Source: Eucommia ulmoides | Taxonomy: Eukaryota; Streptophyta; Magnoliopsida; Garryales; Eucommiaceae | Assembly (NCBI GenBank): GCA_016647705.1 | Contig: CM028340.1 | Coordinates: 9,301,001 to 9,365,000 of the forward strand | DNA: 64,000 nt | Direction: 5' to 3' | Part shown: positions 11,285 through 22,239 of the stretch, piece by piece | Position numbering within the stretch: the stretch's first letter is position 1 | Layout: each line of letters begins with the position of its first letter | Position numbers and translations under genes: made by a program | The notes under the pieces: model-generated | The model's input: only the letters and a program-made list of their open reading frames with translations | Database searches by the model: none | What the model was told of the DNA's origin: nothing

Positions 11285-12744
11285 ACCAAGCGCTTCTTGA
11301 GAGGTAACCCAAAGTTTCAAAATAATGGAGCGTAAGGATGCAAGTTATGGAAGAAAGCCCCACACCGATCACCTTTCACGGAGCATCACCGCCGATCGAA
11401 CTAGGAGGCGAGATTGTCTTACCTCCTCGATACGTGTTCTTATTTCCTTGTGCTTAATCTGAATACATGCTTTACTTTGTGATTTGAGGTGGGACATATG
11501 TTAGCTTATGTTGGTTTGGGTTAGGGAATACTTGTGTGTGTGTTTTTTGTTCATATGACTTGTGTTCTTGACTCGTTATCCCTGAGCACTATGAATCACA
11601 ATCACTTGGCCTTTTGGGTACTCGAAAAACATTTATGTTCTGTAGGTAGGCTTTGACTTCTCGTGAACACTAGAACCCATTTGAGTGAAATTTGAGGCGA
11701 AATACTAGGTAATGTGTTATTGGATAAATGATATAGGCATTCTCTGGATCGTTTGAGCCTTTAAAGTTAACCCTGGAAAATGTTTTACCGCTCGTTACCT
11801 CCGTTGAGCCTCATTACATAATTCTTTCATTACCCACATTTGTGCATCCAACCCACTACGTAGTTTTCCACTGCCTAAACCCATCACTTATTGGCATTGT
11901 TGAATGGATCATTGAGCATAAGAACTAGCATGGGTTGTGTTTGGAAAGTCGTTGGTGGGTTGGGTTGTGTGTTTCATTTTGTATATGAGTTGTTTATGTT
12001 TAAAAACAATTGTAGTATAGTGGTGAGTATATCATCTGTCCCCTTATTTTTTTTCTTGTAACATAGGGGTACAATGTTGAGTTTGAGTTTGGGGGTGTGG
12101 TTCTCACCTATTTTTAAAAAAAAAAAAAAAGGAAAAGAAAAAGAGAACGTGCATTTTTGTTTTTTTTGTGATTAATACATTGTGGGATCGATTAAAAGAA
12201 TACATGTGATGAAAAGATGAGTCGGTGAAAATTTTTCTTGGAAATTGTGTAGGATCCATGAGTTGTGATACATGCTTAGGGTGATTTATGCCAAAAAATG
12301 ACATTTTCATCTGTCTTTTACCCTAGCCATACATTACAATCTACAAAGTCCTTTTGATCTACAATGACATATGTACCAATGCAATTAGTGGAGAGTGACA
12401 CGAAACATGGGCTTATGGTTGTTTTTAAATTCACTACTTAGAGATCGTTCAATGTCTCCTTAGCATATAAATTTATTTGGGGTTCATTTGGTTGGGTGAG
12501 AGTGATTGTGCACGCACTTACATATCGAGAGTCTTGAGTGGGTTGAGATTAATACTTAAAGTTGAAATTCTAGATAATCTCAATGTGTATATTTCATTTG
12601 AGCTTGAAGCATCTTGTGCTTGCGGAGATTCCTGCATAGTTATTGATTCGAAACAAACTCACATTTTTTATCGTTAACATTTTTAGTACTTGATTTGTTT
12701 TATTTTTTATTTTATTTTCTTTTGTTTGAGGACAAGCAAACGTT
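11285..12744 (+). mobile_element. Non-coding 3' internal region of array member 2
   Basis: Colinear with 7126-8751 but shortened. It retains a degenerate purine motif (about 11480-11495), the tRNA-Asp-like stretch at 12006-12040, a degenerate inverted repeat and gagtttgggggtgtgg at 12085-12100. Confidence 0.7.
12006..12040 (+). other. tRNA-Asp 5'-half-like sequence, copy 2
   Basis: 12010-12030 reads ttgtagtatagtggtgagta plus t, an uninterrupted 21-base identity with plant tRNA-Asp positions 5-25, followed by a degenerate stretch ending ctgtc (anticodon loop). It keeps an A-box-like tagtatagtgg. It occupies the same place in the element as copy 1 but has different substitutions: copy 1 is better at the acceptor and anticodon ends, copy 2 in the D-arm. 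Confidence 0.85.
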
Positions 12745-12760
12745 TGAGTTTGAGGGTATT
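12745..12760 (+). other. Polypurine tract before LTR C
   Basis: 'gagtttgagggtatt' directly precedes LTR C, following gaggacaagcaaacgttt. Confidence 0.65.
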
Positions 12761-14625
12761 TGAGGAGTAGTTTATTTACCAACAAATCAAGTACTTTTAG
12801 GTTCAAATAATTATGTGTTTTCAAGCATTTTTGTTAGTTTAATGTGTTTTTGTTGTGTTTTGTAAGATTACAAATAAATAGGAGAAACGGTGCAAAACAT
12901 GTGGAAGTACTATAACTTCAAGGCTAATTTTGACCACAATGAAATTAGATTTTGGAAAACCTTAAAACATGGATGTTATAGATCTACGTCTTAGATTTTT
13001 ATAACTTTCTGAATCATCTCAATAGGAGTTCGGACGAGAAAGTACGGAAAAAATATAAAAAGGTGTCGATATCTGCCAAAACTGTGCTACAATGAGTTTT
13101 TGGCAGTTTGCTACAACGTGCAAAAAGGGTCCCATCGAGTTGTGTCGTCTTTTTACCCAAAAATCGTAATTTTTAACCCCCTATAAATACCACCTTAAGC
13201 TCAAACCATGGGGAGACAATTTTGGAAAGAGGAAATCAACATTGGAGGCAATTTTGGGCGAGAAAACACCAGGTGATGGCGTTTTGATGCGAGATTGAAG
13301 AAGAAAACACCATTTGTGGTACTTGGGATTGAAGATTTGGAGCTCAAACCCACAATAAAATTTTCTATACTTTTCTCTTCTCCCTAATCTTGATTGATTT
13401 TTGTATTTGTGGATATTGTGTTAAACATGTTTGTATCTATGGGTTTCTTGAATAGATTAGTTTTGGATCTATCTATGTTATGTTTGTAGTTTAATCTAGA
13501 GCTTGATGTAGTCTCGTTTGAATCGTGTTAGATTATTTTATTAATTGTTAGATTTAATTCCATTTTATGCATTTCTTGGGCCTAATATGTTTGTTCATGT
13601 GGCCAATGAGTTAGACAAGTTTAGGTTACGAATTTTATACTCGGGAGAGGCTGAATTTGTAACCAAAATTGGGAGTACATAATTTAGGTTGTTGTGAGTC
13701 CGGATGGAAATCAATACCTAAATAATCTAGTTGGGAATTTAGGATTTTGTGAAATTGTGAGGTGATCAAGTTCTAGATTTACCAACTAGGTTTTCTATTC
13801 AATATTGTTTGCCTTCTTAATGCTTCCAAAATATGCTCCCACATGATATTTTGGTTGAAATGAGAATTTGGGATTTGACACTCGGGAGAGGTAATCTTAG
13901 GTTCAGACTTAGGTTAAACACAACATAAGCTTTCGTAGATCGGGAGATATTTACAGTTTCCATTATCTATAAGGTCGGGTTTAACAAATGTTTTCACCTA
14001 AATACGGGATAGTGATATCAATATTGAAGTGATTACATATTCTCTCACTTGACGCTCGAGAGAAGTAGTGAGAGAGCAATAACACAGAGACCTTGATTAT
14101 TGAATGAACAAAATTTGCTAATAATTACTTAATAGGATAACGTGGGAATAACGAGATGAAATCAAGCCCCTAGAACATTTGTGCATAGATAATTCATATT
14201 TTATTTTATTTTATTTTTGTAGTGATATCAGTATTGAAGTGATTACATATTCTCTCAGTTGATGCTCGAGAGAGGTAGTGAGAAAGAAATAGCACAGAGA
14301 CCTTGATTATTGAATGAACGAAATTTGCTAATAATTACTTAACAGGATAATATGGGAATAACGAGACGAAATCAAGCCCCTAGAACATTTGTGTATAGAT
14401 AATCCATATTTTATTTTATTTTATTTTTGTAGTTATATTTATTTTAGTTTATTTTTATAAAAACCCAAAATTTGATCGTCTAAATAAAGTTAAGGTATGA
14501 TAATTGCAGTACCTAACGACAATTTAAAGCAATCCCTGTGGATACGACTACCCTTACTCTTTCCTATACTATTAAAACTTGACCCGTACACTAGCGGTAT
14601 TGTAGCAATGAAATAATTCGTACCT
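12761..14625 (+). mobile_element. LTR C (~1865 bp, with internal duplication)
   Basis: Starts TGAGGAGTAG, ends near 14625 in a degenerate version of the terminus shared by the other LTRs. A canonical tataaata lies at 13182-13189. U3 differs from LTRs A and B (no gcgctgcaacgc block), so C belongs to a diverged subfamily. A 210-bp tandem duplication lengthens it. No PBS follows. Confidence 0.8.
14011..14431 (+). repeat. 210-bp tandem duplication inside LTR C
   Basis: agtgatatca starts at 14011 and again at 14221, and both copies run to 'tattttatttttgtag' (14220 and 14432) with few differences. LTRs A, B and the partial LTR have one copy. Confidence 0.9.
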
Positions 14626-15223
14626 ACCGACCCCACCCCGAAGTCTTCCATCAATTTGTTTCAGGGTAATATTCATCGCAATGACTGGACCGGATTTGAA
14701 GAACTCTGTCAAAACCAGATCCGATAACAAATCCCTCCTCATGTCTATGATCAAAGAACAAAAAGTCTAGATCTAGAACCTTGCGATGAATGGAATCTCA
14801 GATAGGGAGTCGAAGACGGCAGTCCAAATCCAAGTGCCTTCAACCCTTTTGGCGTTGTCGCTGACCATCGGTAAAGAAATTGAAATAATAAGGTGAAGCG
14901 AGATTGTACCTTGGAGAACAAAATATGGATGAAGCTCGATCCCTTCTTAACCTCGCGATGGAGATTACAACAGGGATGTCAGTGTAGATTGACGAAAAAT
15001 CTTGGAGCGACCTCAGCTGCGGTTGCGCCTTGAAACCATTAAGCCCACTAAACAAATGGTTATTTTAATATGAACATGCAATGATAATCAAATTATGTAA
15101 TAATACTAGCAAGAACTTTATGGGTCATTGAATATTAATCAATTTTCAAAATGCACAATATGTTAAAAATAATCCTTAAATTAGATAAGTGCTATCAATT
15201 ATAAATATTACTCAATCTCACAA
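14626..15223. other. Unassigned sequence between array and copia-1
   Basis: Higher GC than its neighbours from 14630 to 15050, with short open frames on both strands (plus from 14683, minus 14840-15055). None matches a family I know. It might be decayed gag of another element or host sequence. 15060-15223 is plain AT-rich flank of copia-1. Confidence 0.3.
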
Positions 15224-15400
15224 CGTTAAGATAATTGGAAGATAGAACATTGGGAGAAATATAAAGTGATATATTGATATTAAGGAAAAGTATAGTACAG
15301 AGATTTATAATAGAAATATTTATTGGAGATTAGGAAAACCCTAGGGTTAGGGTTGTGACCTAATTGACCTAATGGGTAAGCCCATATACACATATTAACA
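15224..15400 (-). mobile_element. 3' LTR of copia-1 (177 bp)
   Basis: On the minus strand it starts TGTTAATATGTG and ends in a changed TTAACG. The polypurine-rich TTTGAGGGAAGA at 15401-15412 precedes it. Confidence 0.85.
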
Positions 15401-15479
15401 TCTTCCCTCAAATCAAGGTGATAAATGAGACTTGAACTTGAGTTTGGAAAATAGAGAGTGAAAGAGTCTAGGTGGATGA

Positions 15480-15850
15480 GCCTTGGTGAAAATATCTATT
15501 ATCTGATCGGCTGACCTAACTGATTGTTCACAAACAATATCTTAGCGAATGTGATGATGGTTGAAATGGAAATTATTCTCGATGTGCTTTGTACACTCGT
15601 AGAATACATTATTGTGGGCAATCTAAATAGCACTCTTATTGTCACAATATAAAACAGTGGCAGTAGAGGAAGAGATTCCCATATCAGCGAGGAGCCACTG
15701 AAGCCAAAACAGTTCTTGCATTGCATCAGCGATGGCGCGATATTCAGCTTCAATGCTAGAATGAGAAACTACAGTTTATTTCTTGCTGCACCAAGAAATA
15801 AAAGAGTTGCCCAAGAAGAAACAATAACCAGTGGTTGAGCATCTATCGGT
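15480..15850 (-). pseudogene. Copia RNase H remnant
   Basis: Translating the minus strand with one shift gives EAEYRAIADAMQELFWLQ, then residues such as LYCDNKSAI and, near the end, HIRQDIV and FTKAHPP-like text, the classic end of copia pol. It would remove the RNA strand during reverse transcription. Stops and shifts break it; the open frame at 15499-15753 is partly an out-of-frame view. Confidence 0.8.
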
Positions 15851-16700
15851 AGGATCTCTAACTAAATTGACATCAGAATAAGCCTGTAAAGTAAGAGAAG
15901 ACTTGACTAAGAAATAAAGTTCGTGATATAAGGTACCCTTAACATACCGAAGAATGCAAAGAACAACCGAGTAATGAGTGGTCCGAGGAGCGGAAAAGAA
16001 CTAACTGACTTGATGGACGACATAAGCGATATCTGGGCGAGTAACAGTGGGGTATACTAAACTTTCAACTATCTGTCGATATAGAGTGACATCCTGAAAA
16101 GGTGAACCATCTAGTGGAGTGAGTCTGATATTCGGGGTGAGAGGAATAGTGGTAATGATGGAGTTAGTAATGCCAGCCTTCAAAAGAAGATCTGAGGCAT
16201 ATTTAGCCTGAGAAAGAAAATATTCATCTGATCCAGATGATTTAGAGGCCAAGAAAATAGGTGAGCATGCCAAGTCCTTTCATCTCGAATTGTCCATTGA
16301 GAAACTTTTTCAGTTCAGAGATACCGCATAAATAATCTCTAATAATAATCATTTCATCTACGTACAATAAAAGAAATATAATAGTGAAGAATCAGGGTCA
16401 AATCATGAGCACTGGATGTGAACCCAAACTAATGAATGGTAGTGCTGAATTTTATAAACCAGGCACGTGGAGCTTGTTTCAAATTGTATAAGGCACAATG
16501 AAGGCGGAAAACTTTTTGTTAAGGAGCGACTAGGTCAGGAGGGGTATGCATGCAAACTTCTTTAAGAAGATCGCCATTGAGAAATAAGTTTTTGACGTCC
16601 ATTTGAAAGAGAGTCTATATTCGAATGGCAACGACGGTAAGAAGAGTATAGACAAATATGAGCCTCGCCACTAGAGCAAATGTATCTTCTTAGTCAATTC
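15850..16700 (-). pseudogene. Copia reverse transcriptase remnant
   Basis: The open frame 16001-16273 gives the C-terminal part (YFLSQAKYASDLLLKAGITN, RLTPLDGSPF, VTRPDIAYVVHQVS). Further on the minus strand up to 16610 are VCMHTPPDLV and LKQAPRAWF, which precede the polymerase active site in this family. The YVDD-type active-site region (about 16340-16370) is degraded. Confidence 0.85.
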
Positions 16701-16979
16701 CATATTCCTGAGTAAATCCCTTGGCAATGAATGTGGATTTATATCGTTCGACAGAACCATTATATTGTGTTTTGATCTTAAACACCCATTTGCATCAAAT
16801 ATGAGTTTTTCCAAGGGGAAGATCAACAAGATCCTAGGTGTGAGTTTCAAATAGGGCTTGAAGTTCTTTGTTCATTGCTTTCTATAAAACATTATTAATA
16901 CGAGTCTCTTTATAGGATTGAAACTCATGTAGATTAAATATAGTAGAAAAACAATGATAATCAGTAAAAATAAGGGGGA

Positions 16980-17449
16980 TGATGAGTTACCCTAGCAGAG
17001 TAGCGGGAGTGAGCTGAGGGTGGCTCTTAGAGGGAGTCGGTCTAGACTCATTAGACATAGAAATATCCTTGGGCACGACCGATTGAGTCGGAAGGGTAAG
17101 ATCAGCTGGTGGTTCTTGAGTTGGATCTGGAGCGGTGTGAGTAGTTGGTGGTTCTGAAGCTAAAAGAGTAAGATCATCTGGTGGTTCTGAGGTGGGCTTA
17201 ATAGTACCTGAAAATATATCCTCAAAAAATAACTTAATAGATGGATCAATAAATAATCTGAAGTTAGTGATGGTTGACATGTCAAATGACTCTAAGGAAT
17301 AAAAAATTTAATGTTCCCAAAAAATGACATGACGAGAAATACAAAGAGTTTTAAAAATAGCATCTCAGCATTGATACCCTTCACGTTCAATGCCATATCC
17401 AAGAAAATAACATAGTTGAGTCCTTGGTTCCATTTTGTTGTGTTTATGT
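16980..17449 (-). pseudogene. Copia integrase-RT linker remnant
   Basis: The open frame 16987-17280 encodes a proline/threonine-rich stretch (PTSEPPDDLTLLASEPPTTH) typical of the linker between integrase and RT. Upstream (17280-17449) is the integrase C-terminal part up to the solo LTR insertion. The same linker occurs at 27420-27731 in copia-2. Confidence 0.75.
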
Positions 17450-18884
17450 TGTAATACCCCGAAAATTTATATTTTGAAAAATATTATTTTATATACGTTT
17501 AATAGTTTTGGAGACGATTTTGTAAATTTATGGTATAAATATATACTTGATAATTTTTGAAGTTAAATGTTAAATTTATATTTTTAAAAGTATTATTGTA
17601 ATATTTTGGGTTGTTTTGTATATTATGTAAATTTATAATAAATATTTGATAGTTTTGGAGAAATAAGTATAATTATTAGATTTAACATGAATTATTTTAC
17701 AACTATGGGGTGTTAAATGTAATTTTGAAATCTTAATGGTTAAGGAATTGCTTATGGCCACATATTAATTCATAACTATATATTAACATATGTGAATTTA
17801 GTGTGCATTACACGTGTATAAGGTTTTCAATTACAATAATAATAATAATAAGAGCAAGAATAGGCCTTGATCATTTTCCTGTTTCGCTACGTATATGTAT
17901 ATATATATATATATAAACATATATTATATGTTTAGTTTGCTGTGGCCTTGGACGATAGAAAGAAAAAAGATAAAGATGAAAACAGAAAAATAAAATTTAT
18001 ACTGTAGTGATTTCAATTTGGATTTCGACTTTAGATTTCAAGTAAAGAATTTCTAACTCCTGTAATATATATATATATATATAATTTCTCTATTGTGAGA
18101 TTTATATTGTCATTGTCGTCGAATTATAGCTGTTAATTTGCATGAACTTATCATGATTATATGAAAATTATGTGAAAATCATGACAATGTATTTTATTTT
18201 TTGTATTAATTAAATGCACGTATTATAGGGATTGAAGTTCTACTGAGTGTTGGCTCACAACCCCATAATTTTGATTGTAGGTCCGGTGAGAACGAAACGG
18301 TGCTGAGAATTTTATTTGAATTTCTATTTGTAATAATTATATTTATTATTTACGATTGTAAAATTGACGCAAAAATTTGATAATTATAATTATTCTCGTA
18401 GTTTGTAAAAGTTTCTCAGATTTTTAATAACCTGAAATATTATTAAACAAATTGATCCTACAGTGAATATTTCATTGATCTCAGTTGAATTAATATTGAA
18501 ATTATATTATGATACCACTAATGTATAATTTTATTATTATATTTAACTTGTATATATGTGCGGTTGTAATAATATAATGAAATTAATATTTTTAGTTGCA
18601 TTTGTAATAGTTGCAACTATGTAACAGAGGAAATTAATATAATTGCACATAACCCACTAATCAATTCCATGAAGCTGAAATAATGAAATATTGGTTGTTC
18701 GGTATTAGCAAAAATTCTTCGTGGAGAGGAACCGCATGGCGGCCCTAGGAAACCAAGTCGTTATAGAGTAGTATCAGAGTTGAATTAATAGTAATACTAA
18801 TTTATTTATAAATAGTGGAATATTTGGGTTTGAATTATTTATAAGAGAAATCAAGTGGCAGACCTGGGGAACCTGGTCGTTGTA
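17450..18884 (+). mobile_element. Solo LTR (chromovirus-like) inserted in copia-1
   Basis: Starts TGTAATACCCCGAAAA and interrupts the copia integrase. The flanks are tatgt (17445-17449) and catgt (18885-18889), a probable 5-bp target duplication with one change. The homologous uninterrupted stretch in copia-2 (about 27855-27880) reads straight across. No PBS, polypurine tract or coding sequence is included, so it looks like the product of LTR-LTR recombination. AT microsatellites lie at about 17895-17915 and 18066-18082. Confidence 0.75.
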
Positions 18885-18885
18885 C

Positions 18886-19580
18886 ATGTGGTGTGAATAA
18901 CAAAATAAGTGCAACTAAAGACTTTGAGTTCAGAGTAAGTGGGAGGTTTATCGAAAAGGCGCTCAAATGGAGACTAATATTGGATTGTAGCAGAAGGGAC
19001 ACGGTTTATTATGTATACTACGGTCAAGGTAACATCGTCCCAAAAACGCTCACGATAAGATGAAGAAATGAGTAGGGTATGAACTATGTCAAGAATATGT
19101 CTATGTTTGCGTCCGGCTTGTCCATTTTGTTGTGAGGTTCCAGGACACGAGCGGTAGGGCAGAATGCCATTTTTGTGAAGCAGGTTGAGAAAAACATAGT
19201 CTTTATATTCCATTGCATTATCAGAGAGAAAAACTTTGACATACCTCGAGAATTGAGTTTGAACCATAGAAGAAAAATTATAATATTTGAAAAAGTTCAA
19301 ATCTATTTTTCATAAGAAATAACCATGTATTTCGAGAATAGTCATTCATAAATATAACAAAATAGCGAGAACCACCCATTGTTGCATGAGAAGATGGCCC
19401 TCAAACATTAGAAGGCACTAAATCGAAAGGTACAAAAGAAACAGACTGACTCTTATTAAAAGGTAAAACTGATTATTTTGCAAGTTGACAATGAATACAA
19501 TGAAAATACTAATACTAAATTGAACCTAAATGATCACTAGAAATAAGAGATTGAAGACGACTGAATGAAGTGTGACCTAA
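18886..19580 (-). pseudogene. Copia integrase core remnant
   Basis: The open frame 18974-19300 includes VKVFLSDNAMEYKDYVFLN, GILPYRSCPGTSQQNGQAG, RKHRHILDIVHTLLISSS and VVYIINRVPS, matching the rve core of copia integrases (second catalytic D in SDN, and the QNG motif). Further upstream the first catalytic part is degraded. It would insert the cDNA into the genome. Confidence 0.88.
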
Positions 19581-19599
19581 GTAAGAGGGCCACAATTCC

Positions 19600-20066
19600 A
19601 CGGGTCAGAGTACTAGGATGGATGTGGCTGATTCATTTGGTGATGATAAAGATAGGACTTGGAGGGTAGTGAGCTCAAAGAGGTGCCCAACTTTAAAACC
19701 GGTTCCAAAAGGTTTTTGTGTCTGAGGGTCTTGCACACAACAACCAGTAGAAGAAAAATGCAAATCAAATCCAAAATCACATAGTTGTCCAACATATATA
19801 CGATTAAGCGTAAGATGAGGGACCAACTATGTATCAGGGAGAGATAAATGAGAATTGTCAACATGTTCAGTATGGCTAACTGACATATTTGATCCATTGG
19901 TAGTGTGAATAGTTGGTGGATGCTCATTGCAGGTTATAGAGGAAAAGATAGAGGCATCAGATGTTATGTGATTGGAACAGGTACAATCAAAGTACCATCG
20001 AGATGTTCCTGGTGTAGTTGACATGGATATATTTTTACCAGTTTTTGATAGAGCCTCGATAACCAC
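19600..20066 (-). pseudogene. Copia protease-like and GAG-pre-integrase remnant
   Basis: The frame 19827-20066 includes SRWYFDCTCSNHITSDASIF, the aspartic-protease-like stretch of copia polyproteins, with the D of the usual DSG triad but CTC after it. The frame 19605-19826 continues with LTLNRIYVGQLCDFGFDLHF and VGHLFELTTLQ, the GAG-pre-integrase region. Confidence 0.8.
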
Positions 20067-20099
20067 AATGCAAAAACTACTTCAATAAGGTAGAGAGTT

Positions 20100-21088
20100 T
20101 GATAAAGCCGGGGTAACATCGGTGGTTGTAGTGACAATGTTCTTTGACTTAGGGTAAGACTAATTGCAAGAGCTTTGAAAGCGAGACTGATTCCTGTTTG
20201 ATTGGTTTCCAGATAATGATGTTAGAAGTTTAAGGCAACCTGCAAGATAGTGGCTTGGTTTTCTGCATGACTTACATAGGCGAGAAGGATATTTGAGCAA
20301 TTTGTGCCCTTGTGAATGATGATACCTGTATAGGGGCTTATGGGATGAGTTTGGCTTGGTAATTGGTGTGGTAAGAGTAACATCTGTATTTGTCCCATGT
20401 AATGTTGCAAGGTGTGTTTTCTTGTTGAGTATATTAGAAATGACATCATTTAGGGAAGATATCTTCTTCTTCTTTTTTTTTTTTTCTTTATTTCTTTATT
20501 TATTTATTTATTTATTTTTTTATGTAGGATTGAAACTTGTACATACTCAAATTCTTTTCTTAAGGCTATTAAGAATTACATAATGCGCGTTTCATTTTTG
20601 TAGCTTATGTGAAGGGTGGTGTCCTTTGTGCATTCCCAAATTGGCTCAATGATAGTCAACTGATCCCACAAAACAGTAATCTAAGATAGGAAACTGTTGA
20701 TGGTTTGCCTAGGTTCTTGGCGCATGCTGTGGATGATAGAAATGAGTTGATACTAGTGTGATACGTTAGCCTTGGTGTAGCGGTGTTGGAGAAGATCCTA
20801 AACTTTTTTAGCTATCTGGAGTCTACCAAATTGGATTTTGATAGATGGGATGATAGTGGAATGGAACCATGTAAGAATGTGATTATTTTTGCTATCCCAT
20901 TCCTCTAGACGGTAAATATATCCAGCAACATCTTTATTGTCATTCTTCTAGGGTTCAGTAATTTCTCTAGTCACGAGACGCCACAATTTTCGTCCATGTA
21001 GGAAACTAGACATCTCTTGAGCCCACAATACATAATTTGATTCTTGCAGAATAGTAGGGATAACTAGTGAGGAGTTTGAGTTTTCCAT
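20100..21088 (-). pseudogene. Copia gag remnant with CCHC knuckle
   Basis: Minus-strand translation from the ATG at 21088 gives MENSNSSLVIPTILQ, then FLHGRKLWRLVT, WFHSTIIPSIK and SIIHSMRQEPRQT, the UBN2-type gag of plant copia elements. A zinc knuckle CKSCRKPSHYLAGC lies at about 20240-20285. Several stops and a poly-T/TTTA run at 20466-20520 interrupt it. Copia-2 and copia-3 lack the whole of this segment. Confidence 0.75.
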
Positions 21089-21282
21089 AGGCACAAAGAA
21101 GAGGGTGAACCAGTGTAGAAACCACACGAATACAAAGATAAGTATACTCTGTGAGTCTCAAATCACAAAACAGAGTTTGGAAACAGAATTAGAACTTCAA
21201 AAACCATAGGAACTGGACCAACTTTGAAAAACAACGGTTAAAATATGCCTAAACCGGTTGATAAAATATTAGCTCAGTGAAC

Positions 21283-21460
21283 CATGACGTGGCAGTCCAG
21301 ATTCAGTCAAATGGTGATGTGAGGCTGACTGCGCAACGACGTGGCACCAAGCTTTATTACTATTTAGTTGGTGACATGGCACAGTCAACGTTGACGTGGC
21401 ATTGACGTATCACTATAAGGAGCTGATGTGGCATTGAGGTGGCTACTGACATGGCAAATA
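21283..21460 (-). promoter_or_regulatory. Array of TGCCACGTCA-type motifs in copia-1 leader
   Basis: On the plus strand, TGACGTGGCA or one-base variants occur at 21285, about 21337, 21372, 21392, 21424, 21435 and 21447. In element sense this is TGCCACGTCA, an ACGT-core motif of the kind bound by plant bZIP factors. It lies in the untranslated leader between PBS and gag. Function is inferred only. Confidence 0.55.
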
Positions 21461-21908
21461 TCCGAGCAGTGGTGTGTGAACGTAAAAAAAATAGCAGAGG
21501 ACCACTGGTTAACGCATGTAAGGGCACATGATGTGTCGAAACAAGTTGATTGTGGTGGCGTTGGAATCATCTCGTTGAGGCAATTCTGGTGATATGGTCG
21601 TTAATGTATTTAGAGCACTAGTTGTGGACATAGAGCCCAAAATCTGACACAACATGGCTCGATTGTGCGACTGGTTTTGGGAGGCGCATGGGAACGCGTG
21701 GTTGTTCCGATGGCAATGGTTCTAATGGTGCTGTGTTCGTCTCTTTAAGACAAAGATGGTGATATTACGGAGTTTGATATTAGAGCAGTGGTGAAGTTTA
21801 TATCTATCTAACGAGATCACAAGAAAAATCATAAAACACGGTGCGTTGAAAAACTTATTAGGGTTAGGATTTCAATTTTTTTTAATAAGAATAGAGCTAA
21901 GAAACATT

Positions 21909-21922
21909 GGCTATTGATACCA
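21909..21922 (-). other. Primer-binding site, initiator tRNA-Met type
   Basis: Minus strand TGGTATCAATAGCC directly follows the 5' LTR. The first eight bases match the complement of the initiator tRNA-Met end used by most plant copia elements. Confidence 0.85.
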
Positions 21923-22100
21923 TGTTAAGAAAATTGGAGGATGGAATATTGGGAGAAATATGAAGTGATATATTGATATTCAGGAAGAGTATATTACAGA
22001 GATTTACAATAGAGATATTTATAGGAGATTAGGGAAACTCTAGGGTTAGGGTTGTGACCTAATGGACCTAATGGGCTTAACCGATATACAAATATTAATA
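21923..22100 (-). mobile_element. 5' LTR of copia-1 (178 bp)
   Basis: Same LTR as 15224-15400. The minus strand has a tataaata-like box (complement of tatttata at 22016-22023) and ends CTTAACA before the PBS. Confidence 0.88.
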
Positions 22101-22239
22101 CACATGATATGATCAATAAGCATATAAACATGGTAAGTCAATTAAATATGTGATTCTTAGAATCACCATGCTATGTTTCTAAGACAACAAAAGAATACAA
22201 ATTTTGCCCGGGTCTTAGAAACCATTACCAAATTACCTA

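Larger units (their letters stand above)
3541..14625 (+). mobile_element. Head-to-tail array of a gag-only Ty3/gypsy element (tRNA-Asp primed)
   Basis: The order is partial LTR (3541-3975), PBS and 5' gag leader (to 4229), LTR A (4230-5945), internal 1 with PBS and gag (5946-8765), LTR B (8766-10406), internal 2 with gag but no PBS (10407-12760), LTR C (12761-14625). All units are on the plus strand and recognisably similar. The internal regions hold a retrotransposon_gag-like ORF and long non-coding sequence, but no protease, RT or integrase. The gag motif FYC.WERYKELL and the PBS for tRNA-Asp suggest the Athila/Tat side of Ty3/gypsy. Such arrays arise by unequal recombination between LTRs of tandem or nested copies. 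Confidence 0.85.
15224..22100 (-). mobile_element. Ty1/copia element copia-1, complete but decayed
   Basis: The minus-strand order is LTR (22100-21923), PBS, leader, gag, protease-like, integrase, RT, RNase H, polypurine tract, LTR (15400-15224). Domain order with integrase before RT defines Ty1/copia. Flanks are cacaa (15219-15223) and cacat (22101-22105), a likely 5-bp target duplication with one change. The LTRs differ at roughly 20 of 177 positions, so the insertion is old. Without the inserted solo LTR it would be about 5.4 kb. All frames are broken. Confidence 0.9.
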
